A stretch of DNA of 25,148 nt, from contig JAGRKR010000005.1 in NCBI GenBank assembly GCA_020442225.1, positions 1-25,148 of the forward strand, in the 5' to 3' direction. The translations under genes and the position numbers were made by a program. The notes below the pieces were generated by a model. That model had not been told where the DNA came from. It made no database searches and saw only the letters and a list, made by a program, of their open reading frames with translations. Positions 7,990 to 16,825 of this stretch are shown piece by piece. Source of the stretch: Hyphomicrobiaceae bacterium (GTDB lineage Bacteria; Pseudomonadota; Alphaproteobacteria; Rhizobiales; Hyphomicrobiaceae). The number at the start of each line of letters is the position of its first letter. Within the stretch, counting starts at the first letter, position 1.

Positions 7990-10900
7990 CTATTTTCTGG
8001 CGGTGATCTGGAGCCGGCCCGAAGCTGTGCGACCGAACCGTTCCGGCCGGTACATGTCCTCGACGGCCGCAGCCGGATGCACGTAGCTTCCGGGAGTGAC
8101 GGCCCTGACGATATAGGCGACCGTCATCGGCGCGGTCTTGCGGGTGGCGAACAGGTTGAAGGCCGCCACGAAGCGATCGTCTCGGAACTCCGTGTGCTCT
8201 GGCGCGATCTCGCTCTTCAGCCAGTCGAGCGCCTTGATGTCGCCACTCGCCACCAGGCGCGGGTTCTCGATCTCGAGTCCGGCCGGCAAGCGATCGACGA
8301 GCAGCAGGCGTCCGCCCTGGGGGCCTGTCGATGTCACCTTCAGGACGACGACGAGCCGCTCGTTCTGGCCGAGCGTCGCCGTACCGCCGCGCGCGCTCTC
8401 GAGGTCCACCTTGCGCCCATCGAGCGTGTAGTAGCTGCGCTCGATCTCGAGGCCGTTGGACGCGGCGGGCTCGGGCCTGGCCGTCGCGCCCATGACGGAG
8501 ATGACGGCGTCGGTCGGCCGCGCGGAACGGTTGGTGACGGTCAGCGGACGCGCCGAAAGCGCGGTGACGGAGAACGAGCGCAGCAGCGCCCCCCTGTGCG
8601 GCCGCCCGTCGACCTCGAGCTCGAGGCGCGACGCCTCGTCCGTGAGGGCGCGTGCCGCCAGCAGCATCCAGGCCTGCTCCTGCGTCGAGGTCATGGGATA
8701 GCGCGAGAGCGCCTTCTCGGCGTAGGCCTTGGTGACGACATCGACGAGGCTCGGCGCCGGCGAGCGGCTGAGCTTCGCCTCGGCGACCAGCGTCAGCATG
8801 GCCGCGCTGTCACGCAGGAACGAGCCGTAATCGGCGCGCAAGGCCGTGCGATCGGTCTTCTCCAGACGCTGCATCGCCTTGCCGAAAGCCCGCTCCGCCC
8901 GCTCGGGATCGCCGACCATGGCCAGCGCCGCACCAAGCTGCGCCTGTGCCAGCGCCGTCGAGAAGCGATCGAGGCGGGCATCGCTGTAGTAGCGCAGCTC
9001 GCCGACCGGCGCGCGGCCGTTACGGGCGAGGACGTAGAGCGCATAGGCGAGGCTCTCGCCGCCACGCTCGAAGTCCTGCGCGTAGCTGACGGCGTTCTGC
9101 AAGCGGTCGAGCGCCTGCTTGAATGGCGCATCGCGGACAGGATGACCCGACTGACGCGCCCGGGTCAGGAAGTCCGTGACATAGGCGGTCAGCCAGAGAT
9201 CGGGTGTGGACGGTCCCCAGACGCCGAAAGCGCCCGAGCTGTCCTGCATCTCGAACAGCCGCTCGATGGCCTTGGCGACACGCTGACGTGCCTCGAGATC
9301 GGTCGCGATGCCGATCTGCGTCGCCACCGAGTTGGCGTAAAGCAGCGGCAGGGCGCGCGACACGGTCTGCTCCGCGCAGCCGTAGGGATAGCGATCGAGC
9401 GCGAGAAGCAGACCGGCGACATCGAAACGCGCCGTCGGCCCCACGGTCACGGTCGCCCGCGAGCGTCCCACGATGAAGTCGGACATGAGGTCCGAGCCGA
9501 TCGTCAGGCGGCTGCCGGGTTGCAGACGCTGCTGCGTCACGCGGCGCACATCGCTGGCGGGCGGCTTGACGTCGAAGGTGAGCTTGCGCTTGACCGAAAC
9601 GCCGCCGGGGCCGGTGACGGACACATCGTAGACCCTGAGACCGAGCGAATCCGCCTTGATGGTGAGCTCGGCCGGACGGCGCTCGCCGACCTTGAGGGCG
9701 AGCGTGCGATCGCCGACCTCGCGGCGCGCACCGCCCTCGCTCGGCGTCACGCCGACGCCGACACGGTAGCTGCCGACCGGGCCTTCGACGTTGTGCACGT
9801 CGATCTGCAGGCGGGCCTCGTCGCCGAGTGTCAGGAAGCGCGGACCGGACGCCAGCACGGCAACCGCGTCACGCACGATCACCTCGCCCTCGGCATGCCC
9901 GAGCTTGTCGGCGGTCCAGGCCACGGCCATCACGCGCACCTTGCCGTTGAAATCCGGCAGATCGAACGAGGCTGTGACCGTGCCGTCGGCAGCCGCCTTG
10001 AGGACGCCAGAGAACAACGCAAGCGGCGCCTCGACCGGCGGACTGCCCTGCATGGACATGCCGTCGGGGCCGTCACCGCCCGAGCGCAGAAGACCACGAT
10101 CGGCGCGCATGCCGTCGATGAGGCGCCCATAGAGATCACGCACCTCGGCACCGAGGCGGCGCTGTGCATAGAACCACTCTTCCGGAGCCGGCGACTTGAA
10201 GCGCGTCAGGGCGAGGATGCCGACGTCCACCGCCGCCACCGTCACATGCGCGCTCTCGCCGGGCTTCAGACCGACCAGCTTGACCGGCACCTTGAGTGTG
10301 CTGGCCGAGCCGATCTTGGCCGGCAGCGTCAGCTTCACGTCGAGTGTGCGGTCGGCCTTGTCGAGCCCGAGCCAGCGGACGCCGAGCGAGCGGCCCGGCA
10401 TGCGCTTGGCGCGCTCGTCCATGGGCCGGTAGAGGAACGCCGCCACATAGGCGCCCGGCATCCACTCCCGCCCGATCTCGAACGAGACCTTGCTGCTGCC
10501 GGGCTTTATGTCGACCTGCTTCATGGCGAGCAGGCCTTCGCGCATCACCGCGATGAGCGCCTTGCCGCCGTCCTTCGAGGCGATCGTCAATTGCGCCGTG
10601 TCGCCCGGCTTGTAGGTCGCCTTGTCCAGTGCGACGTCGAGCATCTCCGGGCTATCGGCGGTCTCGCTCGCCCACCAGCCCGACGTGAAGCCGAGGCTGG
10701 CCACCGGACCGCCGGCAGCGCCGGTCGTCACCTCCAGGCGATAGCGGCCGGTCGCGAGCTTGGCGGCGATGCGGCCCGGCAGGCCGTCGCGCGCACTGGT
10801 CTCGCCGGACGCCACGCGCCGCGTGAACGTCACGGCCTCGTACGCCCAACTGCCGTTGCGCTTGTACCACTGATAGCTCTGATGAATGCGCAGGAGCTCC

Positions 10901-13251
10901 CAGGTGAGCTTCGGCGCTGGCTGCGCCCTGCCGTTGGCGCCGAGCATGACGACGTCGAAGGCCGCCGTCTCGCCGTCGCCGAGCGCATTGCCCTTGAACA
11001 GGGGCTTGATGCCGATCCGCGGCTGGCGGAGATCGACCGGCACGACGAGGCTGCGCTCGATGGTGCGGCCGCCGGGCTCACGCAACTTGACGATCACCTG
11101 GGCCTCGAGCGGCCTGTCCGTGCGCGGCACCGCCGGCAGCTTCACGGCGAGTTGCGCCTTGCCGTTGGCATCCGTGGCGCCGAGCCCTTGCAGTGCAGCG
11201 CGGACGGGCTGGACGCGCTCGCCGTCCTGGCCGAAACGATAGCCGGCGAAGCCCGGGACCTCGGCCTTGGCGGGCCTGACGACGATCTCCCCCTCGATGG
11301 CGAGACCCGCAGCCGGGGGACCGTAGAGATAACGGCCGGTGACCTCGATGCGGCCCGGCTCGCCCGTCACGAAGGCCGGCGTCTTCGCCGCCAGTTCCAG
11401 CGCCAGCCGCTCGGGCACGAAATCCTCGACCAGGAAGGCGACCTGCGCCACCGGCGCCGCCTTCGGATCGGTGTAGACCTTGGCCCGCCACGTTCCGGTC
11501 ATGGCGGACGTCGCCAGCCTCAGCGCATGGCTGCGGCCGCCGTTGCCCTGGTCCGCCAGCACGACGCGCATATGCTCGACGCCGTCCGGCCGGGTCACGA
11601 TGAGCGTCACCGGCAGGCTCGTCACCGCCACGCCGGCGCGGTCGCGCACGAGCGCCGTCAGGTGCGCCGTCTCGCCCGGCCGATAGATGCCGCGCTCGCT
11701 GTAGATGTAGCCGTCGACGGCACCGGGCGTCTCGCGTCCCTTGACGCCGCGATCCGTCAGATCGAACCCTGCCGCGCTGAGATCGAGGAAGGCGTAGTCG
11801 CCGCCGCCGCCTTCGGCCACCAGAATGGCCGGCGCCAGGCCGCCTTCGCCACGGCGCAAGCCCGCATCGAAGCGAACGTAGCCACGGGCATCGGTCTTGC
11901 CCTCCGCCAGGACCTCGTTGTTGCGGGCGACGAGGCGGACATCGACGACGGCGCGCGGCTCCGCCGTTGCCAGCGACCGCACGAACACGTGGATGCCGTC
12001 GGCGCCCGAGAACGAGGTGAGGCCGAGGTCAGAGACGACGAACCACTGCGTGGCGAGCGTCTCGTCACGCTTGCCGGCGACCGGTTCGGCGACCATGACG
12101 TAGAGCCCGGGGCCGAGCTTCGGCACGGCCACGCTCAGCGGGAACGCGGTGCTCACTTCCTTGTTGAGATCGATGCGCGTCGCCATCTCGCCGCTGTAGA
12201 TCAGCGAGGCGCTGCGATCCTTGAGCTCCTCGAGTTGATAGCGCGAGAGCTGGCCCTGGAAATTGCCGCCCTGCAATGCGCCCGCGACGCCGCGGTCGCC
12301 GATGCGGAAGAGGCGCACGGCCAGACGGTCGGTATTGACCGTGACGACCGGAATGCCCTGCTGGCCACGGTTCGGCAGCACGTAGCTGCGGCCCGTGAAG
12401 CGAACGCTCGCCGAGCGGTCGCGGACATAGACGGCGAGCGGCGCGCTCTTCGGCAGCGCTTCACCGACGCTCGACGGCAGGCCCGCCCGCACCAGCACCT
12501 CATAGCGCTGTCCGTGCTTCAGGCCTTCCACGCAGATCTGGCTCGCCTCGGCGGTGACACCTTGGGGATCACGGCCATCGACCGAGATGAACTTCGCGAA
12601 ATCGGCGACGCTGGTCGCCAGCCGCTCGGAGAAGCGGATGCACAGCCTCGGCTCGGCGGCGTCGGAGTCGATCTTGTAATCGGCAATGCGAAAGCCGCGC
12701 TCCGCGCGCAGCTTCTCGTAGGCCGCCCGCACGTCGGATCGCTCGTGCAAGGCGAGGCTGGTCTTGAGGGCGTCGATGGCGGGGCGCCAGAACGACCGGC
12801 GCTTCAGGGCCTCGGAGAGGAGAACCAGCGCTTCTGCCTTCTCCGCCTTGCCTGTCGCCACCTGATAGGCGCGGTAGGCGGCGGCGCTGCCGTTGGTCGG
12901 CAGCTCGTAGCGCTCGGAACTCTTCGGGTTGGGCGTGATGGCCAGAAGTGCACGCGCCAACTCGGCCCAGGCTGCGGCATTCCGCCGGTCGGCGACCACG
13001 GCCCTGGCCAGCGACTGGGTCGCGGCCCGGGCATCCCCCCCGGCGAGACGTTGCTTGCCTTCGCGCAGCAGATCCTCGGCGCGCCGGTCGCCCGGCTTCC
13101 AGCTTTCCTTGAGGTAGGCCTCGTATCTATCGGCCGCACGCTCGGTGTCCCGGTGGACGAATGGCTGCTCCTGCGCGAGGCCGACGCTCGAGACAAGCGC
13201 GACCAGCAGAGCGGCGACCAGCGTGGTGACGGACAGTCGGGCAGACATCAT
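7990..13251 (-). CDS. yfhM: Bacterial alpha-2-macroglobulin with thioester (YfhM type)
   Basis: A 1753-residue periplasmic protease trap. Proteases cleave its bait region, a conformational change exposes the thioester, and the attacker is covalently trapped. Seen here: signal peptide (residues 1-27, ending GLAQ), an alpha-helical TPR-like region (about 54-185), the MG1 segment with a Cys pair (Cys204 and the ICVEGL Cys), the macroglobulin strand motif YSERGIYRPGE, and the thioester motif CAEQ in YPYGCAEQT (Cys near residue 1292, bases 9367-9378), followed by the helical thioester domain and a C-terminal receptor-type beta domain. The start at 13251 is chosen from GAGGA 8 bases upstream and the signal peptide directly after it; an extension to 13302 is unlikely. 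E. coli YfhM is a lipoprotein; no lipobox Cys is present here. Gene order with pbpC fits the family. Confidence 0.95.
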   Translation of the reverse strand: MMSARLSVTTLVAALLVALVSSVGLAQEQPFVHRDTERAADRYEAYLKESWKPGDRRAEDLLREGKQRLAGGDARAATQSLARAVVADRRNAAAWAELARALLAITPNPKSSERYELPTNGSAAAYRAYQVATGKAEKAEALVLLSEALKRRSFWRPAIDALKTSLALHERSDVRAAYEKLRAERGFRIADYKIDSDAAEPRLCIRFSERLATSVADFAKFISVDGRDPQGVTAEASQICVEGLKHGQRYEVLVRAGLPSSVGEALPKSAPLAVYVRDRSASVRFTGRSYVLPNRGQQGIPVVTVNTDRLAVRLFRIGDRGVAGALQGGNFQGQLSRYQLEELKDRSASLIYSGEMATRIDLNKEVSTAFPLSVAVPKLGPGLYVMVAEPVAGKRDETLATQWFVVSDLGLTSFSGADGIHVFVRSLATAEPRAVVDVRLVARNNEVLAEGKTDARGYVRFDAGLRRGEGGLAPAILVAEGGGGDYAFLDLSAAGFDLTDRGVKGRETPGAVDGYIYSERGIYRPGETAHLTALVRDRAGVAVTSLPVTLIVTRPDGVEHMRVVLADQGNGGRSHALRLATSAMTGTWRAKVYTDPKAAPVAQVAFLVEDFVPERLALELAAKTPAFVTGEPGRIEVTGRYLYGPPAAGLAIEGEIVVRPAKAEVPGFAGYRFGQDGERVQPVRAALQGLGATDANGKAQLAVKLPAVPRTDRPLEAQVIVKLREPGGRTIERSLVVPVDLRQPRIGIKPLFKGNALGDGETAAFDVVMLGANGRAQPAPKLTWELLRIHQSYQWYKRNGSWAYEAVTFTRRVASGETSARDGLPGRIAAKLATGRYRLEVTTGAAGGPVASLGFTSGWWASETADSPEMLDVALDKATYKPGDTAQLTIASKDGGKALIAVMREGLLAMKQVDIKPGSSKVSFEIGREWMPGAYVAAFLYRPMDERAKRMPGRSLGVRWLGLDKADRTLDVKLTLPAKIGSASTLKVPVKLVGLKPGESAHVTVAAVDVGILALTRFKSPAPEEWFYAQRRLGAEVRDLYGRLIDGMRADRGLLRSGGDGPDGMSMQGSPPVEAPLALFSGVLKAAADGTVTASFDLPDFNGKVRVMAVAWTADKLGHAEGEVIVRDAVAVLASGPRFLTLGDEARLQIDVHNVEGPVGSYRVGVGVTPSEGGARREVGDRTLALKVGERRPAELTIKADSLGLRVYDVSVTGPGGVSVKRKLTFDVKPPASDVRRVTQQRLQPGSRLTIGSDLMSDFIVGRSRATVTVGPTARFDVAGLLLALDRYPYGCAEQTVSRALPLLYANSVATQIGIATDLEARQRVAKAIERLFEMQDSSGAFGVWGPSTPDLWLTAYVTDFLTRARQSGHPVRDAPFKQALDRLQNAVSYAQDFERGGESLAYALYVLARNGRAPVGELRYYSDARLDRFSTALAQAQLGAALAMVGDPERAERAFGKAMQRLEKTDRTALRADYGSFLRDSAAMLTLVAEAKLSRSPAPSLVDVVTKAYAEKALSRYPMTSTQEQAWMLLAARALTDEASRLELEVDGRPHRGALLRSFSVTALSARPLTVTNRSARPTDAVISVMGATARPEPAASNGLEIERSYYTLDGRKVDLESARGGTATLGQNERLVVVLKVTSTGPQGGRLLLVDRLPAGLEIENPRLVASGDIKALDWLKSEIAPEHTEFRDDRFVAAFNLFATRKTAPMTVAYIVRAVTPGSYVHPAAAVEDMYRPERFGRTASGRLQITARK

Positions 13252-13338
13252 CGGATACGTCCTCAGGCGGCGGGTTTGCCGGCAATCTGAGCAACGTTCC
13301 ATGTCGAAAGCGTGGCGGCAAGCCCTGCGCCACTACGA

Positions 13339-13366
13339 AATCTACAGAATTGGTAGATGGGTCCAA
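13339..13366 (-). promoter_or_regulatory. Possible promoter of the alpha-2-macroglobulin/pbpC cluster with an overlapping inverted repeat
   Basis: On the minus strand TTGGAC (13361-13366), a 16-base spacer and TAGATT (13339-13344) could be -35 and -10 boxes, about 90 bases before the start at 13251. A perfect inverted repeat ATCTAC / GTAGAT with a 7-base spacer (13340-13358) overlaps the -10 box and spacer, as an operator would. The promoter match is only partial, so this is a suggestion. Confidence 0.3.
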
Positions 13367-13426
13367 GCGTAGGCGCTGACCGGCCCGATGACCGGCGCGC
13401 GCCTCGCGTCGTGCGGAAGGTGAAGC

Positions 13427-14041
13427 TCAGTGACGGGTCGACACCAGCGCGCTCTCGCGGCCGTCCTGGGCGACCACGGAGCACGAGCCCGCAGGCGCCG
13501 ACTGCTCCTCCGCTCCCTGATGCTCTGTCGTGCTGCTCACCAGCACGACAGGCTCGCAGATGCCCCAGAAGCGGTCGAAGCAGGCGCGCCCCCGCTTGTT
13601 CGTCTCGGCGCAGGCCGTCTCGAACCGCTCGAAGGCATCACGCTTGTCGGCATCGCGGCGCATACTGTCGCCGATCCAGGTATGGGTGCCGCCGAGGGTG
13701 AGTTGCTCGTGCGCATCGAGAAGACGCGGATTCGTGGCGATACGCACCGAATGGAGCAGCGCGTCGAGCGTGCCGGACGGCGCCTCCGCCGCCCGCGGCT
13801 CGGTGATGATGGCATGGAGATCGAGCTTTGCCGCGGCAATCTCGTCGGCGACGCGCTCGAGCGCACGCATGACCGGAGAATGCAAGGATTTGGCAACGCA
13901 GGTCAGTTGCTGCTGGCGGGGGTCGTCGACCTCGCCATCCCGCACGGCACGGACATAGGACCCGATAAACTGGACCAGCCTCTCTTCTTTGTCGGAACGT
14001 CTCACCAACTCGATGCAAGGCTGCGATTTCGTTATGGTCAT
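13427..14041 (-). CDS. Hypothetical protein, Cys-containing, soluble (204 residues)
   Basis: I do not recognise this protein. It has 204 residues, no signal peptide and no TM segment, and is rich in charged residues and helix-formers. Six Cys are present (residues 9, 48, 144, 154, 162 and 187); three fall in a compact stretch, FETACAETN, GRACFDRFWGICEP, which could bind a metal or form disulfides. The N-terminal half (15-78) is predicted helical. The minus-strand frame is preferred to the opposite open frame because its composition is balanced, while the plus frame is Arg/Gly/Leu-rich as shadows are. The ATG at 14041 has only a weak purine stretch (GGAAA) upstream. It lies 171 bp downstream of the 870-residue membrane protein on the same strand and may belong with it. 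Confidence 0.65.
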   Translation of the reverse strand: MTITKSQPCIELVRRSDKEERLVQFIGSYVRAVRDGEVDDPRQQQLTCVAKSLHSPVMRALERVADEIAAAKLDLHAIITEPRAAEAPSGTLDALLHSVRIATNPRLLDAHEQLTLGGTHTWIGDSMRRDADKRDAFERFETACAETNKRGRACFDRFWGICEPVVLVSSTTEHQGAEEQSAPAGSCSVVAQDGRESALVSTRH

Positions 14042-14212
14042 TTTCCGGTTCTCATTGGCGTCGCTGTGGGGGCGTCGCGTTGCGCGTGAACAGCAGGACT
14101 TATTGGTAGCCCGGAGGCAGTTAAATTTTCATTGCCCGTGTCCCGCTTTGTGACACCCGGACCGGCATCGCAAACTGCCCCCCCTGGGAAGCCGGCCGAC
14201 GTCGCAATTTCG
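14042..14212. other. 171-bp spacer with an AT-rich block and an inverted repeat
   Basis: The spacer between two unrecognised minus-strand genes holds an AT-rich block (TTAAATTTTC at 14121-14130) that stands out from the surrounding GC-rich DNA, and an inverted repeat GTGTC-N9-GACAC at 14138-14156. These could mark a separate promoter or operator for the 204-residue gene; no convincing -35/-10 pair was found. Confidence 0.3.
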
Positions 14213-16825
14213 TCAGCCGACGTTGGATTTTCCGCCCCCCTCCTTGCTGAAGCGGGTAGCGATCTTCTCGATGTCGATGTCGGCGCCGGAGTTCCACTCG
14301 CCGTCGTCGGTCACCTCGAGATCCTGAGCGTCCGCCCGGCCGGTGCGGAGGTCGCTCCCGGCGGCGGGCGGTGGCGGCAGCAGGTCCGCGGTCGGCGCGG
14401 GCGCCGATGGCGCAGCCCCGTCATGAGCCACACCCGCCTCGGCCTCAAGGCGCGGGGCGCTCTCGATCTCGACTTGCATCGGCTGGCCTTGCGCCCGGTC
14501 GAAGGCGAACGCGAGCTGGTCCGTCACCACGTAGAAGTTGTTCGTGACGTGTGCGGCCTCGCCCTCATCCTGCCGCTCGCCGGCCGGCCAGGGGATCACC
14601 TTTGCAGGCTCGAACTGCACCTCGCTCGCCGCCACGGCGGCAGCGGCGACCGGCGACCAGACCGGCGCAGCACGACGGCCATCGGGCGCAGTATTGCTGT
14701 TGGCGGCGGGCGGTGCGGGCACCTCGTCGGAGACTGCGGGCTCGCTTTTCGGCGTAGCGACCGGATCGCGCCTGGAGACCTCTGCCATATCCGTCCGAGC
14801 CTCGACATCTGAGACCGGCCGCGCCACCGGCATTGCCTGACCGCCCGGCTCCAGCCGGCTGGACGGATCGCTCGAGCGGACGAACGGCGGCGGGGCGGTC
14901 GGCGTCCGTGACGGGAAGCGCGTAATGTTCGACGCGGGCTGACCACTCGGTCCGCGCCAGTCGCCGTCTCGCCAGTCGCTGCCGCGCCAGGGCTCGGCGA
15001 GCGGCGCGACGGCGGGGCCGAGGTGCGCATCCTCACGCGGGGGCGCTGCAACGGTCCCTGAGCCAGCGCCAGTGCGCTCCCTGAGCGACGGCTCGACGCG
15101 CCCCTTGGGGTCCTGGGCACTCATCATGCTCTTCTCGGCCTCAACGCGCTTGGCAGCGCCCATCATGGCTCCGAGCACCCACTTCGACCACTTCTCGCGA
15201 CGGAAGCGGTAGACGCGGAACGCCGGCTTGTCGGCAAACTTGCTGCCCTGCAGCTTGAGCCGCTTCTGGATGCCGCGCGTCGTCAGCAGCGGCACCAGAA
15301 CACGCTTGAACACCCCTTCGTTCTCGAAGCTCGTGAACAAATTGCCGAGAAGCTGCGCCTCGAGCGCCTCCTGGCGCACGTGAGGGCCGGCGTTGAGGGG
15401 AATGGAGCCGTCGACCGGAACAGCGGCGTAATAGTCGCCACCGATGTTGAACACGACGTGCCGGAAGACCTCGAACGTCTGGCGGATGTCGTCGTCACGA
15501 TGGATGTCGTGGAAGCGAGAGAGGATGCGGATGACCGGGCTCTCCTCGGCCTCGAGCATGCGTGACTCGAGCCGCTGGAAACCTCCCATCGGCCGGCCGA
15601 TCGACACCAGCAGCAGGCAGAAGTCCACGAAGATGGCAACCCCCAGCGGGATGTAGTCGCGCTTGGCGAGGCCGGCGCCGTCCATGGTGATCTGGCGCTG
15701 CTTGTCCGCGGACTGGAACGACTGCACCGCGCGCTGTTGCAGCGCCCGCAACTCTTCGGGGCTCGGCGGCAGCTTGAGCTGCATCGCGCCGAAGAGCGTG
15801 GCGGTCAGGCGGCGGAAGGCCTCGATCACGGCCTCCGAACCCTCGACGGCGGCGATCTTGGGCTTGGCCAGGTCTGGAAGCTGGTCGATGGCTCGCACGA
15901 CGCCCTTGAGCGCCGACTGAAGCTGGGGGTCCGGGCAGGAGAACGTCCTGCCCTTGCCGTCGGGGAAGGTCGCCCGGTCGGCGCGGTCGGCCAGATCGGA
16001 GCGGATCTGGCGGAGTTGCGGATCGGTCCGGAAGGCATTGAAACGGGTGACGGCCATGTCGAGCCGACGGCCGACCTGCTTCATGAAATCGTTGCGGGTG
16101 CCCGAGCGCGCATCGAAGGTCGTCTTGTCCATGCTGACGATCTTGACGAGGTCGGCGTCGAACGCCTTGACGTCGGCCTTGATGGTCGAGATGCGCTGCC
16201 CGACGAAGGTGCTCGCGAACTGGAAGCGCTGCGCGTCGGTATCACGCAATGCCCGGCGCGGGCCGTCACCGGGCCGGCTGCCGGGGCACGACGTGCCGCG
16301 ATCGCGCTCTTCCTTGGCCTTGGTCGTCGAAAGTGTCGATAGGGTCAGCAGCGTCTGGTGGAGCTGATCAAGGCGTGTCTGCGCCCCATGCAGCGCCGCC
16401 TGGACCTGACCGACTGCCGATTCCGCCGAGCGCGAGGCCTCCGCCCGCGACTCCAGCACTTTCCAGTAGAAGCCGAAGCCGAAGCCGACCGAGATCACCG
16501 TCAGGAACAGGTAGCCGACGGCGTAGAGCATGCGCGTCGTGACGTGAAGATCGGCGAAGACCTGATCGAGCAGCCAGACGATCATCACCTGCAGCATCGC
16601 CACGGCGAAACCGACGGCCACCCTTTCGAGCAGACCCACCGTGCCGAGATTGGCCTGGATCAGCTCGAGCATGCCGGTATAGGTCGATATCCACGAGAGC
16701 AGCGACAGCCCGACGATAAGCGTGATCTTCTTGGGGTCGCGCTTGCGCTTGCGCTCCGGCGGCCAGGAACCGCTGGCGAGCCCCGTCATGCCTCGCGCCG
16801 CCGCTGCATTCTGTGAAAAGCTCAT
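14213..16825 (-). CDS. Unrecognised four-TM membrane protein with periplasmic coiled-coil loop and disordered C-terminal tail
   Basis: An 870-residue protein I do not recognise. Visible parts: basic N-terminus (RKRKRDPKK, 25-33), TM1 about 34-55, TM2 68-90, TM3 98-121, then a roughly 270-residue hydrophilic region starting with a heptad-like helix (125-170) and carrying two Cys (180 in TSCPGSRPGDGPR, 297 in FSCPDPQ), TM4 about 392-410, a folded cytoplasmic-looking region (415-565) with FNIGGDYYAAVPVDG, and a Pro/Ala-rich acidic tail (570-870) with a short ordered patch, NNFYVVTDQLAFAFD. Positive-inside logic puts both ends in the cytoplasm and the loop in the periplasm, where the two Cys could form a disulfide. 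The ATG at 16825 overlaps the stop of a short upstream ORF by 4 bp; an SD-like GAGGAG lies 14 bases upstream, which is far, so coupling or the ATG at residue 13 are alternatives. Confidence 0.8.
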   Translation of the reverse strand: MSFSQNAAAARGMTGLASGSWPPERKRKRDPKKITLIVGLSLLSWISTYTGMLELIQANLGTVGLLERVAVGFAVAMLQVMIVWLLDQVFADLHVTTRMLYAVGYLFLTVISVGFGFGFYWKVLESRAEASRSAESAVGQVQAALHGAQTRLDQLHQTLLTLSTLSTTKAKEERDRGTSCPGSRPGDGPRRALRDTDAQRFQFASTFVGQRISTIKADVKAFDADLVKIVSMDKTTFDARSGTRNDFMKQVGRRLDMAVTRFNAFRTDPQLRQIRSDLADRADRATFPDGKGRTFSCPDPQLQSALKGVVRAIDQLPDLAKPKIAAVEGSEAVIEAFRRLTATLFGAMQLKLPPSPEELRALQQRAVQSFQSADKQRQITMDGAGLAKRDYIPLGVAIFVDFCLLLVSIGRPMGGFQRLESRMLEAEESPVIRILSRFHDIHRDDDIRQTFEVFRHVVFNIGGDYYAAVPVDGSIPLNAGPHVRQEALEAQLLGNLFTSFENEGVFKRVLVPLLTTRGIQKRLKLQGSKFADKPAFRVYRFRREKWSKWVLGAMMGAAKRVEAEKSMMSAQDPKGRVEPSLRERTGAGSGTVAAPPREDAHLGPAVAPLAEPWRGSDWRDGDWRGPSGQPASNITRFPSRTPTAPPPFVRSSDPSSRLEPGGQAMPVARPVSDVEARTDMAEVSRRDPVATPKSEPAVSDEVPAPPAANSNTAPDGRRAAPVWSPVAAAAVAASEVQFEPAKVIPWPAGERQDEGEAAHVTNNFYVVTDQLAFAFDRAQGQPMQVEIESAPRLEAEAGVAHDGAAPSAPAPTADLLPPPPAAGSDLRTGRADAQDLEVTDDGEWNSGADIDIEKIATRFSKEGGGKSNVG

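Noticed and set aside
7816..13290. A very long open frame (over 1800 codons) on the plus strand opposite the alpha-2-macroglobulin gene
   Set aside because: Its translation is Arg/Ala/Gly/His-rich without any family motif, while the minus strand encodes a full alpha-2-macroglobulin. High GC at third positions removes stops from the antisense frame.
13394..13403. GGCGCGCGCC palindrome downstream of the 204-residue gene
   Set aside because: Perfect but only G and C in a GC-rich genome, with no T run; likely chance.
13430..14089. Plus-strand 219-codon frame opposite the 204-residue hypothetical gene
   Set aside because: The Arg/Gly/Leu-rich translation looks like a shadow; the minus-strand product has a more natural composition. 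The choice is less certain than for the other pairs.
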